Shown: in pieces, positions 32,935 to 41,964 of the stretch
Layout of the letters: each line of letters begins with the position of its first letter
How positions within the stretch are numbered: position 1 is the stretch's first letter
NCBI RefSeq assembly: GCF_048269545.1
Contig: NZ_JBLXIJ010000001.1
Location: 558,001 to 622,000 of the forward strand
Direction of reading: 5' to 3'
Length of the DNA: 64,000 nt
DNA from: Halpernia sp048269545
GTDB taxonomy: Bacteria; Bacteroidota; Bacteroidia; Flavobacteriales; Weeksellaceae
Position numbers and translations under genes: made by a program
The notes under the pieces: model-generated
What the model was told of the DNA's origin: nothing
What the model saw: the letters and a program-made list of their open reading frames with translations, nothing else
The model's database searches: none

Positions 32935-33558
32935 CTAAAATTTATATCCAACGCCTACAATAAACAAACTTGGTCTGTTGTCATATCTGATTGTAGTTTG
33001 TGAACCCGCCACATTGCTTACATATTTTCTTTGGTCTTCTGAAAAAGCACCTTCATAGCGCGCATTTAAAATAAGTTTAGATAATTGTACTTGTGCACCA
33101 AATTGATAACCAACGGTAAATTCTTTTGAAGCATTTTCTTTAAAATCTTGATATTGATTATCTTTTGATAAATTATAACTCGCAACAGGTCCTACAAAAA
33201 CGCCTAAAGTTTCACCTAAAAGATTGTATCCCACTAAAACTGGCAAATCTACACGATTGTATTTTGCTTCTAATTTTACATTCGTTGTTGGAACAGTGTA
33301 ACTGTTTTTAAAAGTAGTGTAATACAATTCGGGCATTATAAAAAATGCGGTAGGCAAAGAAATTTTCGCAGAAATACCTATATTAAATCCTGCGTAATTT
33401 TTCCCTGAATTATCATAAGCATTCGTAGCTGTAGCGGAAATATCTTTCCAAGAGGATGAACTTGTTGAAAAAATTGCATTTGCTTTGCCTGCAAAAGATA
33501 TTTGTGCAAAAGCTAAACTTGATAATCCTACTAAAGCAATACTAAAAATCTTCTTCAT
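32935..33558 (-). CDS. Outer-membrane beta-barrel protein
   Basis: A 207-residue protein with a signal peptide (MKKIFSIALVGLSSLAFA, cleavage before QISF) and alternating amphipathic strands ending in the C-terminal Phe of LFIVGVGYKF, which is the outer-membrane targeting signature. Segments such as RVDLPVLVGYNLLG and VGPVASYNL match PorT/OMP_b-brl_2 type barrels of Bacteroidota. Function is unknown. Its start overlaps the 3' end of the mlaF-like gene by 17 bases, so it may belong to the same operon. Confidence 0.78.
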   Translation of the reverse strand: MKKIFSIALVGLSSLAFAQISFAGKANAIFSTSSSSWKDISATATNAYDNSGKNYAGFNIGISAKISLPTAFFIMPELYYTTFKNSYTVPTTNVKLEAKYNRVDLPVLVGYNLLGETLGVFVGPVASYNLSKDNQYQDFKENASKEFTVGYQFGAQVQLSKLILNARYEGAFSEDQRKYVSNVAGSQTTIRYDNRPSLFIVGVGYKF

Positions 33559-34360
33559 TTTCTGGTGGTTTTGTTATTATATTTTCTATTGAAGTTTTGT
33601 CTGTTTTTAAAAAATATTTTCTTAATTCTTTAAATAACTCTGATGAATAAACGAAATCTATCAGGTTTTTATTATTAGCATTAATTAAAATATCTTTATT
33701 TCCTTCCCATTCCTTTAAACCTGATCTTAGGTAAACAATTTTTTCACCAATAGTCATTACAGAATTCATATCATGAGAATTAATAATTGTGGTGGTATTA
33801 TACTCTTTGGTTATTTCAAGGAGTAAATCATCAATAATATTTGAAGTATAAGGATCTAAACCAGAATTTGGTTCATCGCAAAATAAATATTTTGGATTAT
33901 TAACAATGGCTCTTGCAATGGCAACTCTTTTCTGCATTCCTCCAGAAATTTCTGAGGGGAATTTTCGGTTTGCTTTTCCCAAATGGACTCTTCCAATAAC
34001 GTCCATTGCTCGGCGTTTTTTCTCACGATAAGTAAGATTTGTAAACATATCAAGCGGAAACATAATATTTTCATCTACAGTCATAGAATCAAAAAGTGCA
34101 CTTCCTTGGAAAACGGTGCCTATTTCTGAACGTAGAACTTGCTTTTCTTCACGTGACATTTTATTAATATCTCTTCCGTCAAATAAAATTTCGCCAGATG
34201 AAGGTTGATAAACATTAAGTAAACTTTTGAGGAAAACAGTTTTTCCAGAACCACTTTGTCCTATAATTAAATTCACTTTACCAGTTTCTAAAGTAGTAGA
34301 AATTCCTTTTAAAACTTCTACATTTCCAAAACTTTTCTTTAAATCTTTTACTTCTATCAT
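33542..34360 (-). CDS. mlaF: Phospholipid ABC transporter ATP-binding protein MlaF-like
   Basis: A 272-residue ABC ATPase. It starts at MIEVKDLKKSFGNVEVLKG (ATG 34360, overlapping the permease stop as ATGA); the longer open frame to 34420 is unlikely. Motifs are Walker A IIGQSGSGKTVFLKS, Q-loop FQGSALFDSM, signature ISGGMQKRVAIARAI and Walker B LFCDEPNSGLDP. The ISGGMQKR signature and EPNSGLDP are typical of the Mla/Ttg2A lipid-transport ATPases. It works with the MlaE-like permease directly upstream and probably with the MCE protein at 49651. Confidence 0.88.
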   Translation of the reverse strand: MIEVKDLKKSFGNVEVLKGISTTLETGKVNLIIGQSGSGKTVFLKSLLNVYQPSSGEILFDGRDINKMSREEKQVLRSEIGTVFQGSALFDSMTVDENIMFPLDMFTNLTYREKKRRAMDVIGRVHLGKANRKFPSEISGGMQKRVAIARAIVNNPKYLFCDEPNSGLDPYTSNIIDDLLLEITKEYNTTTIINSHDMNSVMTIGEKIVYLRSGLKEWEGNKDILINANNKNLIDFVYSSELFKELRKYFLKTDKTSIENIITKPPENEEDF

Positions 34361-35112
34361 TTGCTTAAAAACATTTGGGTTAGTAGAAGATTCATAATAA
34401 TTATAGAAACAATAGTCCAAACAACAGCTTGTGTACTTGCACGTCCAACTTCCAAAGATCCGCCTTTTACATTATATCCAAAATAAGAAGGAACTGTGGC
34501 AATTATAAATGCAAAAACAGCAGTTTTAAAAAAAGCATACCAAATAAAATGAGAAGGCATGTACATTTGTACGCCTGTAATATAATCTGCTTTACTCCAA
34601 CTTCCCGTTGCAATTCCTGCAAGATAACCACCATAAATACCGAAAACGATACTAATTGCAATTAAAAGAGGATTAAAAATAACACTTGCTAAAATTTTTG
34701 GTAATATTAAAAAGTTAGGAGAATTTACGCCCATAATATCTAAAGCATCAATTTGCTCTGTAACTCGCATTGTACCAATACTTGAAGCAATATAAGATCC
34801 AACTTTTCCAGCTAAAATAACCGAAATAATTGTAGGTGCAAATTCTAAAATTAATACAGCTTTTGTAGCATAACCTACAAAACTGGAGGGAATAGGAAAG
34901 GAAGATGCTGCAAAATTGTTGAACATTTGTATTGCTACAACAGCTCCTACGAAAATAGAAGTAAAAAGAACCAATCCAAAAGAATTGACTCCTAAATCTG
35001 AAATTTCCCGAAAAAAAAGTTTCACAAATACAGAAGATTTCTGGGGTCTTTTCAGTGCTTTTCCCAAGAGTAGGAAATATTCACCGACAGAAATAAAGAA
35101 TCTTTTTAACAT
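34357..35112 (-). CDS. mlaE: MlaE-family lipid ABC permease
   Basis: A 251-residue integral membrane protein of the MlaE/YrbE family: FISVGEYFLLLGKALKRPQK, the conserved VNSFGLVLFTSIFVGAVVAIQ, then the family core ELAP-like EFAPTIISVILAGKVGSYIASSIGTMRVTEQIDALDIMGVNSPNFLILPK. About five membrane segments are visible. With MlaF it forms the inner-membrane transporter that moves phospholipids between membranes. The order mlaE-mlaF is coupled by the ATGA overlap. The substrate-binding MCE subunit is not here but about 15 kb away. Confidence 0.9.
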   Translation of the reverse strand: MLKRFFISVGEYFLLLGKALKRPQKSSVFVKLFFREISDLGVNSFGLVLFTSIFVGAVVAIQMFNNFAASSFPIPSSFVGYATKAVLILEFAPTIISVILAGKVGSYIASSIGTMRVTEQIDALDIMGVNSPNFLILPKILASVIFNPLLIAISIVFGIYGGYLAGIATGSWSKADYITGVQMYMPSHFIWYAFFKTAVFAFIIATVPSYFGYNVKGGSLEVGRASTQAVVWTIVSIIIMNLLLTQMFLSK

Positions 35113-35151
35113 TGGGCTAAATTAGTGTTTTTTTATTTTATTATTAGTTGT

Positions 35152-36519
35152 TTAATGGGCGTTTTTATCTCCTTTTAAAATCAGTAAAATGGTTTTTAGA
35201 ATAATTACCAAATCTAGACTAAGTGTCCAGTTTTTTACATAAAAAGAATCTGCAATAATTCTTTTTTGCATTTCTATTTCAATATTTCCACCATCACCAC
35301 GTAATCCGTTTACTTGAGCTAAACCAGTAATTCCAGGTTTTACATAACTCCGAAGTGAATATCTTCCAATTTTTTGTTTAAAATAATCATCTACAAGTAA
35401 CATGTGCGGTCGCGGTCCAATAATAGACATATTTCCTATCAATACATTTATAAATTGTGGAGTTTCATCTAAACTTGTTTTTCTCAAAAATCCACCAAAC
35501 TTTGTAATTCTTTTGTCATTCTTTGCAGTGGTTTTAGTATCACTTGCTCTATTAATATTCATAGTTCGAAACTTAAAACAATCAAAAACTTCTTCATGAA
35601 ATCCATATCTTTTTTGAATGAAAAAAACCGAACCTTTGCTTCCTAATTTTATTATAATTGCAATAATTGGAAATAACCAAATTCCGATGAAAATTAAAAA
35701 CAATAATGAAAAAAAAATATCTAAAGTTCTTTTTACTAAATAATTTGTAAAATAATCTAATGGAAATTTAGCTTGTGTTAAAATGGGCTGCATTTGAACG
35801 TAATCTAATTCATATCTTAAAAAATTATTTTGGATAATATTGGGAACTAATGAGATAAAAATTTTGTTTTTTTCGGCTGCCTTAAAAACTTCATGTTCAA
35901 ACTCTTTTTCTAAACTTGAGTTTTCTGAAGGTAAATATAAAGTGTGAATTCCATTAATTTTCCAAAATTCTTCAAGATTTTGAATGGTGAGCTCGTTTGT
36001 AAAAGTGAAGATTTTAAAACCATAATCTTTTCTTTGTATTAATATATTTTTTAAAAGATTTGTTGATTCATTTTCGGATAAAAACATAATATTTCTATGA
36101 TTGAACCCAAATGTTCGGAGATATTTTAATGTAAAGAATGAAAAAGATTTTAAGAAAAAGAGACATATAAATAATATAAAACCGATTAAAAATCGATCTT
36201 CTTTTAGAAATGAGTTATCACTAATTTTTGCTAATAAAATTACGCCTACAATGAACAAAAAAATATGCGTTATAAGTCTTTCTAAATAAATTGTAAAAGT
36301 TAGATTTCGTGGTATGGAATATAATTTAGTTCTTCCGCTTAGCAAAATCCAAAAGGAAATAAGCAAGATTAATGAAATCACATTGAGTTCAGAAAAACCT
36401 TTATTATAGTGATAATCGTGTTTTCTCAAATATGCAAATACCAAAACTGCTGTTATAACAATAATGTCTAACAGGATAAAAAAACTTTTAAAATATCGAG
36501 AATAACGAAGTCTTTGCAT
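35152..36519 (-). CDS. Polyprenyl glycosylphosphotransferase
   Basis: A 455-residue enzyme that transfers a sugar-1-phosphate to undecaprenyl phosphate, starting a capsule, exopolysaccharide or O-antigen unit. The N-terminal half has about four membrane segments and a nucleotide-fold domain (NIMFLSENEST). The C-terminal catalytic domain is clear: KRTLDIFFSLLFLI, the KFRTMN motif, KFGGFLRKTSLDETPQFINVL, the GNMSIIGPRPH active-site segment and the KPGITGLAQVNG motif. WcaJ/EpsE-type enzymes share this layout. The sugar is not deducible. The next genes are unrelated, so the rest of the pathway is elsewhere. Confidence 0.9.
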   Translation of the reverse strand: MQRLRYSRYFKSFFILLDIIVITAVLVFAYLRKHDYHYNKGFSELNVISLILLISFWILLSGRTKLYSIPRNLTFTIYLERLITHIFLFIVGVILLAKISDNSFLKEDRFLIGFILFICLFFLKSFSFFTLKYLRTFGFNHRNIMFLSENESTNLLKNILIQRKDYGFKIFTFTNELTIQNLEEFWKINGIHTLYLPSENSSLEKEFEHEVFKAAEKNKIFISLVPNIIQNNFLRYELDYVQMQPILTQAKFPLDYFTNYLVKRTLDIFFSLLFLIFIGIWLFPIIAIIIKLGSKGSVFFIQKRYGFHEEVFDCFKFRTMNINRASDTKTTAKNDKRITKFGGFLRKTSLDETPQFINVLIGNMSIIGPRPHMLLVDDYFKQKIGRYSLRSYVKPGITGLAQVNGLRGDGGNIEIEMQKRIIADSFYVKNWTLSLDLVIILKTILLILKGDKNAH

Positions 36520-36547
36520 CTAAATAATCTACTTTCAAAAAATAAAT

Positions 36548-37177
36548 TTACGGAATATTTAGATACTTATGAGTTTGTACAGAAACTTGCCATTTTGGAT
36601 TTTGCATTACAAAATCTGTGATTTTTGGATACATTTCTGATCTTTTACTCCATTCACTTTGGAGGTATAATTTACAGCTATCGTTCACTTTTTCAGCTTG
36701 TTCTGTGGCAAATTTAAAATCATTATTATTAAAAACAATCACTTTCAATTCATTTGCTTTTTCATAAACTTCAGGTTTTGGTAAACCTGCTTTTTTGGGA
36801 GAAAGAGTTATCCAATCCAAAATTCCGCTCATTTTGTACGCTCCAGAAGTTTCAATATGAATGGTGCAACCTAAATTTTTCAGTTTTTCAGTTAGCAAAT
36901 TTAAATTCCACATTAAAGGTTCACCGCCAGTTAAGACAATAGTTTTGCAATGTGATGCGGCAATTTCTGCTATTTTTTCAGTTTCCATTAAAGGATGAAG
37001 ATTTGGATCCCAGCTTTCTTTCACATCGCACCAATGACATCCCACATCGCAACCGCCCAATCTTATAAAATAAGCCGCTTTTCCTGTAAATGCGCCTTCT
37101 CCTTGAATAGTGTAAAAATGTTCCATCACGGGAAGAAGTTTACCTTTATCTAATTCTATTTTTTCTAAATCTGTCAT
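36548..37177 (-). CDS. queE: 7-carboxy-7-deazaguanine synthase
   Basis: Radical-SAM enzyme of queuosine biosynthesis, converting carboxy-tetrahydropterin to 7-carboxy-7-deazaguanine. The 209-residue protein has FYTIQGEGAFTGKAAYFIRLGG and the Fe-S cluster cysteines Cys43, Cys47 and Cys50 (GGCDVGCHWCDVKESW), then VLTGGEPLMW. The CX3CX2C spacing follows the radical SAM rule. The tail IDFVMQ-like ITDFVMQNPKWQVSVQTHKYLNIP matches the QueE C-terminus. Other queuosine genes are not adjacent. Confidence 0.92.
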   Translation of the reverse strand: MTDLEKIELDKGKLLPVMEHFYTIQGEGAFTGKAAYFIRLGGCDVGCHWCDVKESWDPNLHPLMETEKIAEIAASHCKTIVLTGGEPLMWNLNLLTEKLKNLGCTIHIETSGAYKMSGILDWITLSPKKAGLPKPEVYEKANELKVIVFNNNDFKFATEQAEKVNDSCKLYLQSEWSKRSEMYPKITDFVMQNPKWQVSVQTHKYLNIP

Positions 37178-37291
37178 TTTTCTTTTTAATCTGCCGTTTT
37201 TATGTCACTCTTGAAAAACGAAGTATTGAAATTTTAATTTTAATAATTCTTTTGCGCAAAAAATAGTCTTAAAAAAATAATTTCGTGATAA

Positions 37292-38176
37292 TTAATCGTT
37301 ATAAATTGAAGTTTTATAAGCTAAAAGTGTATTTTTTAGAAGCATTGCTCTTGTCATGGGACCAACTCCGCCAGGAACTGGCGTAATCCAACTCGCTTTT
37401 TCTGCGCAACTTTCAAAATCTACATCACCGGAAAGATGATATCCTTTTTCAGAATTATCGTCCACTCGCGTAATTCCAACATCAATTATAATCGCACTTT
37501 TTTTAATCATTTCACTTTTTAAAAATCCAGGATCTCCTAAAGCTGTGATTACAATATCTGCGTTTTTCGTAAATTCTTCAATATGTGGCGTGAAAGAATG
37601 CGTAAGAGTTACCGTAGAATTTCCGGGGAAATCTTTTCTACCCATTAAAATACTCATTGGTTTTCCTACAATTCTACTTCTACCAATTATTACGCAATGT
37701 TTTCCTTTGGTTTCAATCCCATAACGTTCTAATAATGTAAGAATTCCGAATGGAGTTGCAGGTAAAAATGTATCCATTTCCAAAGCCATTTTCCCGAAAT
37801 TTTCTGGATGAAATCCATCCACATCTTTTCGCGGATCAATTGCCATTATTATTTTTTCTTGGTCTATTTGCTTCGGAAGCGGAAGTTGAACGATAAAACC
37901 ATCTACAGCTTTACTCAAATTGAGTTCCTCTATTTTTTCTAAAAGTTCTGCTTCAGAAACTGTGGCGGGAAATTTTAATAAACCAGAGGTAAAACCAACT
38001 TCTGCACAATCTTTCACTTTACTGTTTACATAAGTTTTACTAGCTCCGTTATTTCCTACTAAAATAGCAACTAAATGTGGCGCTCTTTTTTTACTTTCTA
38101 AGATTTTCTCAACCTCTGTTTTTATTTCAGTTTTTATTTCTTTCGAAACTTTTAAACCATCTAATATTTTCGCCAT
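37292..38176 (-). CDS. folD: Methylenetetrahydrofolate dehydrogenase/cyclohydrolase
   Basis: Bifunctional enzyme converting 5,10-methylene-THF to 10-formyl-THF with NADP+. The 294-residue protein has the catalytic YVNSKVK (Tyr49, Lys53), the family blocks VDGFIVQLPLPKQID and PRKDVDGFHPENFGKM, and the nucleotide-binding GRSRIVGKPMSILM, ending with TPVPGGVGPMTRAMLLKNT. Length and motifs are standard. It lies 4 bases after the methyltransferase gene on the same strand, so methyltransferase, pgi and folD probably share a transcript. Confidence 0.96.
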   Translation of the reverse strand: MAKILDGLKVSKEIKTEIKTEVEKILESKKRAPHLVAILVGNNGASKTYVNSKVKDCAEVGFTSGLLKFPATVSEAELLEKIEELNLSKAVDGFIVQLPLPKQIDQEKIIMAIDPRKDVDGFHPENFGKMALEMDTFLPATPFGILTLLERYGIETKGKHCVIIGRSRIVGKPMSILMGRKDFPGNSTVTLTHSFTPHIEEFTKNADIVITALGDPGFLKSEMIKKSAIIIDVGITRVDDNSEKGYHLSGDVDFESCAEKASWITPVPGGVGPMTRAMLLKNTLLAYKTSIYND

Positions 38177-38180
38177 ATTT

Positions 38181-39005
38181 TTATTTTTTTAAAATGATAA
38201 TATCCTGAAAATCAATTTTATCTTTATTTTTGGTAAAGTCATTCCAAAAACCATTAATTTTTTCTTCTAATTTTAAGCCAGAAATCGCTATCATTTTTTC
38301 CAAAGTTTTGATTTCAATGGCAATATTTGCTTCTTCAACATTTTTATCCAAAAGTCTGTAACCGTCTCTTTTAATAGGAAATCTGAAACCTTCGAAACTA
38401 TCCAAATTATCTTTATCCGAATAAATAAAAAAAGTAGCTAAACATTTTCCGTTTGGTTTTAAAGTGCGGCAAATTTCATTTAGATAATTTTGTATTTCAT
38501 TAATTTTCATGTGGGTGAAAACAGAAAATAAAAAAGCTTTATCAAATTGATTTTCAGAATAAGGAAATTTAAAAAATTCTGCATTTCCTTCAGATTTATT
38601 ATAAAGCGCGTTTTTTAGAGGCGCATATTTAAAATTAAAATTTTGATTTTTTTGATGAATATTTTTATCGCACCAATCAATTCCTTTTTTCATTGCATCA
38701 AAACCATCATATGAACCTTCCTTATTAATGAAATTCTGCAGAGCAAATGCAGTTCTCCCAATTCCACAACCAATATCCAAAACTTTGTCGGTGGGTTTTA
38801 AATCAATATAATTTTTAAGATGAGAAACTTGGCTTTCACCTTGTGTTACAAAATCTCCACTACCAATAAAAATATCGCCTTTTTTAGGAATGTCTTTTTG
38901 TCTTTTTCCACTAATTCCTTCGTATAAATCTACAGGGAAATAAAAAATTTTTCTCGCAAGAAGCCTTAAATTAGGTGAAAGAAAATAATAAATTTTCCTA
39001 AGCAT
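38181..39005 (-). CDS. Class I SAM-dependent methyltransferase
   Basis: A 274-residue methyltransferase with the SAM loop VLDIGCGIGRTAFAL (about residues 75-89), a following FDAMKKGIDWCDKN segment, and EFFKFPYSENQFDKAFLFSVFTHM as motif II. A basic, hydrophobic N-terminus (MLRKIYYFLSPNLRLLARKIF) suggests membrane association. The substrate is unknown. The start overlaps the pgi stop by one base, so it is translated together with pgi. Such genes occasionally modify lipids or LPS precursors, but nothing here decides that. Confidence 0.82.
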   Translation of the reverse strand: MLRKIYYFLSPNLRLLARKIFYFPVDLYEGISGKRQKDIPKKGDIFIGSGDFVTQGESQVSHLKNYIDLKPTDKVLDIGCGIGRTAFALQNFINKEGSYDGFDAMKKGIDWCDKNIHQKNQNFNFKYAPLKNALYNKSEGNAEFFKFPYSENQFDKAFLFSVFTHMKINEIQNYLNEICRTLKPNGKCLATFFIYSDKDNLDSFEGFRFPIKRDGYRLLDKNVEEANIAIEIKTLEKMIAISGLKLEEKINGFWNDFTKNKDKIDFQDIIILKK

Positions 39006-40645
39006 TATTTATTTTTTTTATAATAATTAATTAATGCATTTGTAGAAGAATCATGAGAGTTTACTTCTTGATTATCAATTAGTTTTGGAAGTATTTTCTT
39101 TGCTAAAACTTTACCAAGTTCCACCCCAAATTGGTCAAAACTAAATATATTCCAAATAACGCCTTGTACAAAGATTTTGTGCTCGTAAAGTGCGATTAAT
39201 TGACCAAGTGAAAATGGAGTTAATTCATTGAAAAATATAGAGTTAGTTGGAGAATCTCCAGTGAAAACTTTGAAAGGTGCAAGTTTTGAAATTTCTTCTT
39301 CAGATTTTCCTTCTTTTTTTAATTCTTCAATAACTTCGTTTTCTGTTTTTCCAAAAGCCAAAGCTTCAGTTTGAGCAAAGAAATTTGCCAATAATTTTAC
39401 TTGATGATCAGAAACTACATTTGCGGATTTTACATACGCAATGAAATCTGCAGGAATTAATTCTGTTCCTTGATGAATGAGTTGGTAAAACGCGTGTTGT
39501 CCGTTAGTTCCAGGTTCTCCCCAAATTACAGGTCCTGTTTCATATTCTACAAATTCACCATTTCTATCTACAGATTTTCCGTTACTTTCCATATCGCCTT
39601 GTTGAAAATATGCGGGAAAACGGTTTAAATATTGAGAATAAGGAAGAATTGCATAAGTTCCTGCATCATAAAAATTACGATACCAAATTCCCAAAACTCC
39701 CATTATTACTGGAATATTTTCAGAAAATTTCGCAGTTTTGAAATGTTTGTCTGTATCTTCTGCACCTTTTAAAAGTTGCTCAAAATTATCATAACCCACG
39801 AAAAGCACGATGCTTAAACCAATTGCACTCCACAAAGAATATCTTCCACCGACCCAATCCCAAAATTGGAAAATATTTTCTTCTGCAATTCCGAATTCTT
39901 TTACGGCTTTAATATTTGTAGAAAGCGCAACAAAATGTTTTTCAACATCTTTTATTTCACCAGATTTTAAAAACCAATTTTTCGCAGAATTTGCGTTAGT
40001 CATTGTTTCTTGCGTCGTAAAAGTTTTAGAAGCAATAATGAAAAGCGTTGTTTCTGGATTTAGATTTTTTAAAACTTCTGCAATATCATTTCCATCAACA
40101 TTTGACACAAAATGAACATTTAATCTTGTTTTAAAATGTTTCAATGCAGAGCAAACCATAACTGGACCTAAATCTGAACCGCCAATTCCAATGTTTACAA
40201 CATCTGTAATTTCTTTTCCCGAAAAACCTTTATGAGAACCAGAAATAATTTTCTCTGAAAATGATTTCATTTGGTCTAAAACCTTTTTAATTTCAGGTTT
40301 AATGTTTTCACCATCAACCAAAATTGGAGTTGGAGAAAAATCTCGCAATGCTGTGTGAAGAACGGCGCGATGTTCTGTTTCATTAATGATTTCACCCGAA
40401 AACATTGCTTTTATGGCTTCTTCAACTTTACATTCTTCGGCAAGATTTAGTAGAAGTTCTAAAGTCTTTTCATCAATTAAATTTTTAGAATAATCAAATA
40501 AATAATTTTCCTTTTCAATAGAAAATTGTGAAAAACGATTGGGATTATATTGAAATAAAGTGCGAAGTTCAAAATCATTAGTTGCAAAATGCTCTTGGAG
40601 ATCTTGCCAGGATTCTGTAGATAACGGATTTATTTTTGGAAACAT
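39005..40645 (-). CDS. pgi: Glucose-6-phosphate isomerase
   Basis: Interconverts glucose-6-phosphate and fructose-6-phosphate. The 546-residue protein carries the sugar-phosphate site segments VVNIGIGGSDLGP and SKTFTTQETMTNA, the FWDWVGGRYSLWSAIGLS signature, and GEPGTNGQHAFYQLIHQGT with the catalytic Glu and His. Length is standard for the E. coli-type enzyme. A minus-strand TAAATTTG (40706-40699) lies 53 bases upstream and may be its -7 element. It heads the pgi-methyltransferase-folD group. Confidence 0.96.
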   Translation of the reverse strand: MFPKINPLSTESWQDLQEHFATNDFELRTLFQYNPNRFSQFSIEKENYLFDYSKNLIDEKTLELLLNLAEECKVEEAIKAMFSGEIINETEHRAVLHTALRDFSPTPILVDGENIKPEIKKVLDQMKSFSEKIISGSHKGFSGKEITDVVNIGIGGSDLGPVMVCSALKHFKTRLNVHFVSNVDGNDIAEVLKNLNPETTLFIIASKTFTTQETMTNANSAKNWFLKSGEIKDVEKHFVALSTNIKAVKEFGIAEENIFQFWDWVGGRYSLWSAIGLSIVLFVGYDNFEQLLKGAEDTDKHFKTAKFSENIPVIMGVLGIWYRNFYDAGTYAILPYSQYLNRFPAYFQQGDMESNGKSVDRNGEFVEYETGPVIWGEPGTNGQHAFYQLIHQGTELIPADFIAYVKSANVVSDHQVKLLANFFAQTEALAFGKTENEVIEELKKEGKSEEEISKLAPFKVFTGDSPTNSIFFNELTPFSLGQLIALYEHKIFVQGVIWNIFSFDQFGVELGKVLAKKILPKLIDNQEVNSHDSSTNALINYYKKNK

Positions 40646-40837
40646 TTTGAGATATTTTAGAGGATAGATTTCGAACTTTAAATAGTTTTAAAGTAATGCA
40701 AATTTAAAGAAAATACTTTGGTTTCTAATATTCGGATTATAATAAAATTCAAGATGTTTTTTAAATTTTATTTAAAAAAAATTGCATATTTATTTATATT
40801 TATATTTTAGCCACATAATAACAATAAATTTATAAAA

Positions 40838-41103
40838 ATGAAAAATTATTTTTACTATTAGCTTTAGGAATTACAGGATTATTTTCCGCGCAAAGCATTA
40901 CACCAACTGGTTCTTCTGGAAGCACATATACATATATATACACATCAACGTGTAATAAAAGCACTCCTTTTTCTAGCGAAGGTGGCGAATTAACATTAAT
41001 GACAGCTTTAATTGAAGCAAATATTCTTAATGAACAACTCTGTGGAACAAGAGTATACCAAGTGACATTTTTAGCACCGCCACCGCCGCCGCCTTCAAAT
41101 TAA
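40838..41103 (+). pseudogene. Second small secreted cysteine-containing protein, frameshifted
   Basis: The ATG at 40838 reads only 7 codons before a TAG (40859-40861). Restoring one A in the A5 run right after the ATG gives an 88-residue protein. It would start with signal peptide MKKLFLLLALGITGLFSAQ, then SITPTGSSGSTYTYIYTSTC, a middle ELTLMTALIEANILNEQLC, and end FLAPPPPPPSN. The body is open to TAA at 41101-41103, with no other plausible start because an in-frame TAA lies just upstream. It shares STC and IEAN-before-Cys with the peptide at 5932-6233. The GLPGLI gene starts 10 bases later, so the two are in one transcript. The family is not recognised. Confidence 0.7.
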
Positions 41104-41113
41104 AATTTACAAT

Positions 41114-41887
41114 ATGCAAAAAATAGGTTTTATATTTATATTTTTATTCTGTCATTCATTAGCATACTCGCAAAGAAAAATAAATTCAAAAATTAGAGTT
41201 TTATATATTTTAAATGCCTTAAATAGTAAAAAACCAAACAGTAAAAAATTAAATAAAACATTCGTTTTAGTGGCTAGTGAAAATAAATCTGTTTTCCTGA
41301 CAGCAAATGCTTATACTTTAGACTCACTTAAATTAGAAAATAAAAATTTTCAAGAATTAAGTCAATATTTTGAAATGCATTATCAATATCAAGTTTTTAT
41401 TGATAAGAATAATATTAATTTTTCGGATTCTATATTAGGAACTGAGATTGGTTACAAAGAGACAAATGAAATGAATTGGTCTTTAATTAATGAGTATAAA
41501 GAAATTTTGGGAATGAAATGTCAAAAAGCAACAATTTCAAAGTATGGTCGAAAATGGATTGCTTATTTTAGTAACAATTATCCCTTTTCATTTGGACCAT
41601 ATAAATTTAATGGTCTTCCAGGTTTGATTTTGGAGGTGCAAGATTCTGATAATGAATATAATTTTACTGCAGTGGAAGTCAAAACTTATACAAAAGAATA
41701 TCCAATTTCAAGATTTACGAATGTTAAAGAGGTTCCGAAAAAGGATTTTTTAAAGATAAAAGATAATTTAGAGAGTGATTTTACTTTGGGAGGAAAAATA
41801 AAATATACTCTTGAGTTTACCAAGTCACTTGTCGATAAATACGAAGAAGATAAGAAATATGAAAATTCTATTGAAAAAAGGGAGTAA
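41114..41887 (+). CDS. GLPGLI family secreted protein
   Basis: A 257-residue secreted protein with signal peptide MQKIGFIFIFLFCHSLAYS (cleavage near Ser19/Gln20). The motif segment GPYKFNGLPGLILEV has GLPGLI at residues 167-172, preceded by WIAYFSNNYPF. It is similar throughout to the protein at 6345-7193. The C-terminus NSIEKRE replaces the usual NPIEL ending. The start is 10 bases after the small secreted peptide's stop, tighter than in the first locus. The function of this family is unknown. A terminator-like hairpin follows. Confidence 0.9.
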   Translation: MQKIGFIFIFLFCHSLAYSQRKINSKIRVLYILNALNSKKPNSKKLNKTFVLVASENKSVFLTANAYTLDSLKLENKNFQELSQYFEMHYQYQVFIDKNNINFSDSILGTEIGYKETNEMNWSLINEYKEILGMKCQKATISKYGRKWIAYFSNNYPFSFGPYKFNGLPGLILEVQDSDNEYNFTAVEVKTYTKEYPISRFTNVKEVPKKDFLKIKDNLESDFTLGGKIKYTLEFTKSLVDKYEEDKKYENSIEKRE

Positions 41888-41917
41888 ATCCTAAATGTAG
41901 AATAACATTTAAAATAA

Positions 41918-41942
41918 AACCTCCGAAAAGATTTCAGAGGTT
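41918..41942 (-). terminator. Hairpin terminator downstream of the TonB-C-like gene
   Basis: AACCTCCGAAA (41918-41928) pairs with TTTCAGAGGTT (41932-41942) with one mismatch and a 3-base loop. The A-rich left flank gives a T-tract on the minus strand. Confidence 0.65.
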
Positions 41943-41964
41943 GATTAATTGAAAGGTGAGGTTT

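Noticed and set aside
34361..34420. Extended start of mlaF
   Set aside because: The added residues are not family-like, and the ATG at 34360 overlaps the permease stop in a normal coupled arrangement.
40919..40950. AT/AC microsatellite (CATATACATATATATACACA)
   Set aside because: It lies in the second small peptide and encodes TYTYIYT in the restored frame; the dinucleotide run is short and needs no separate explanation.
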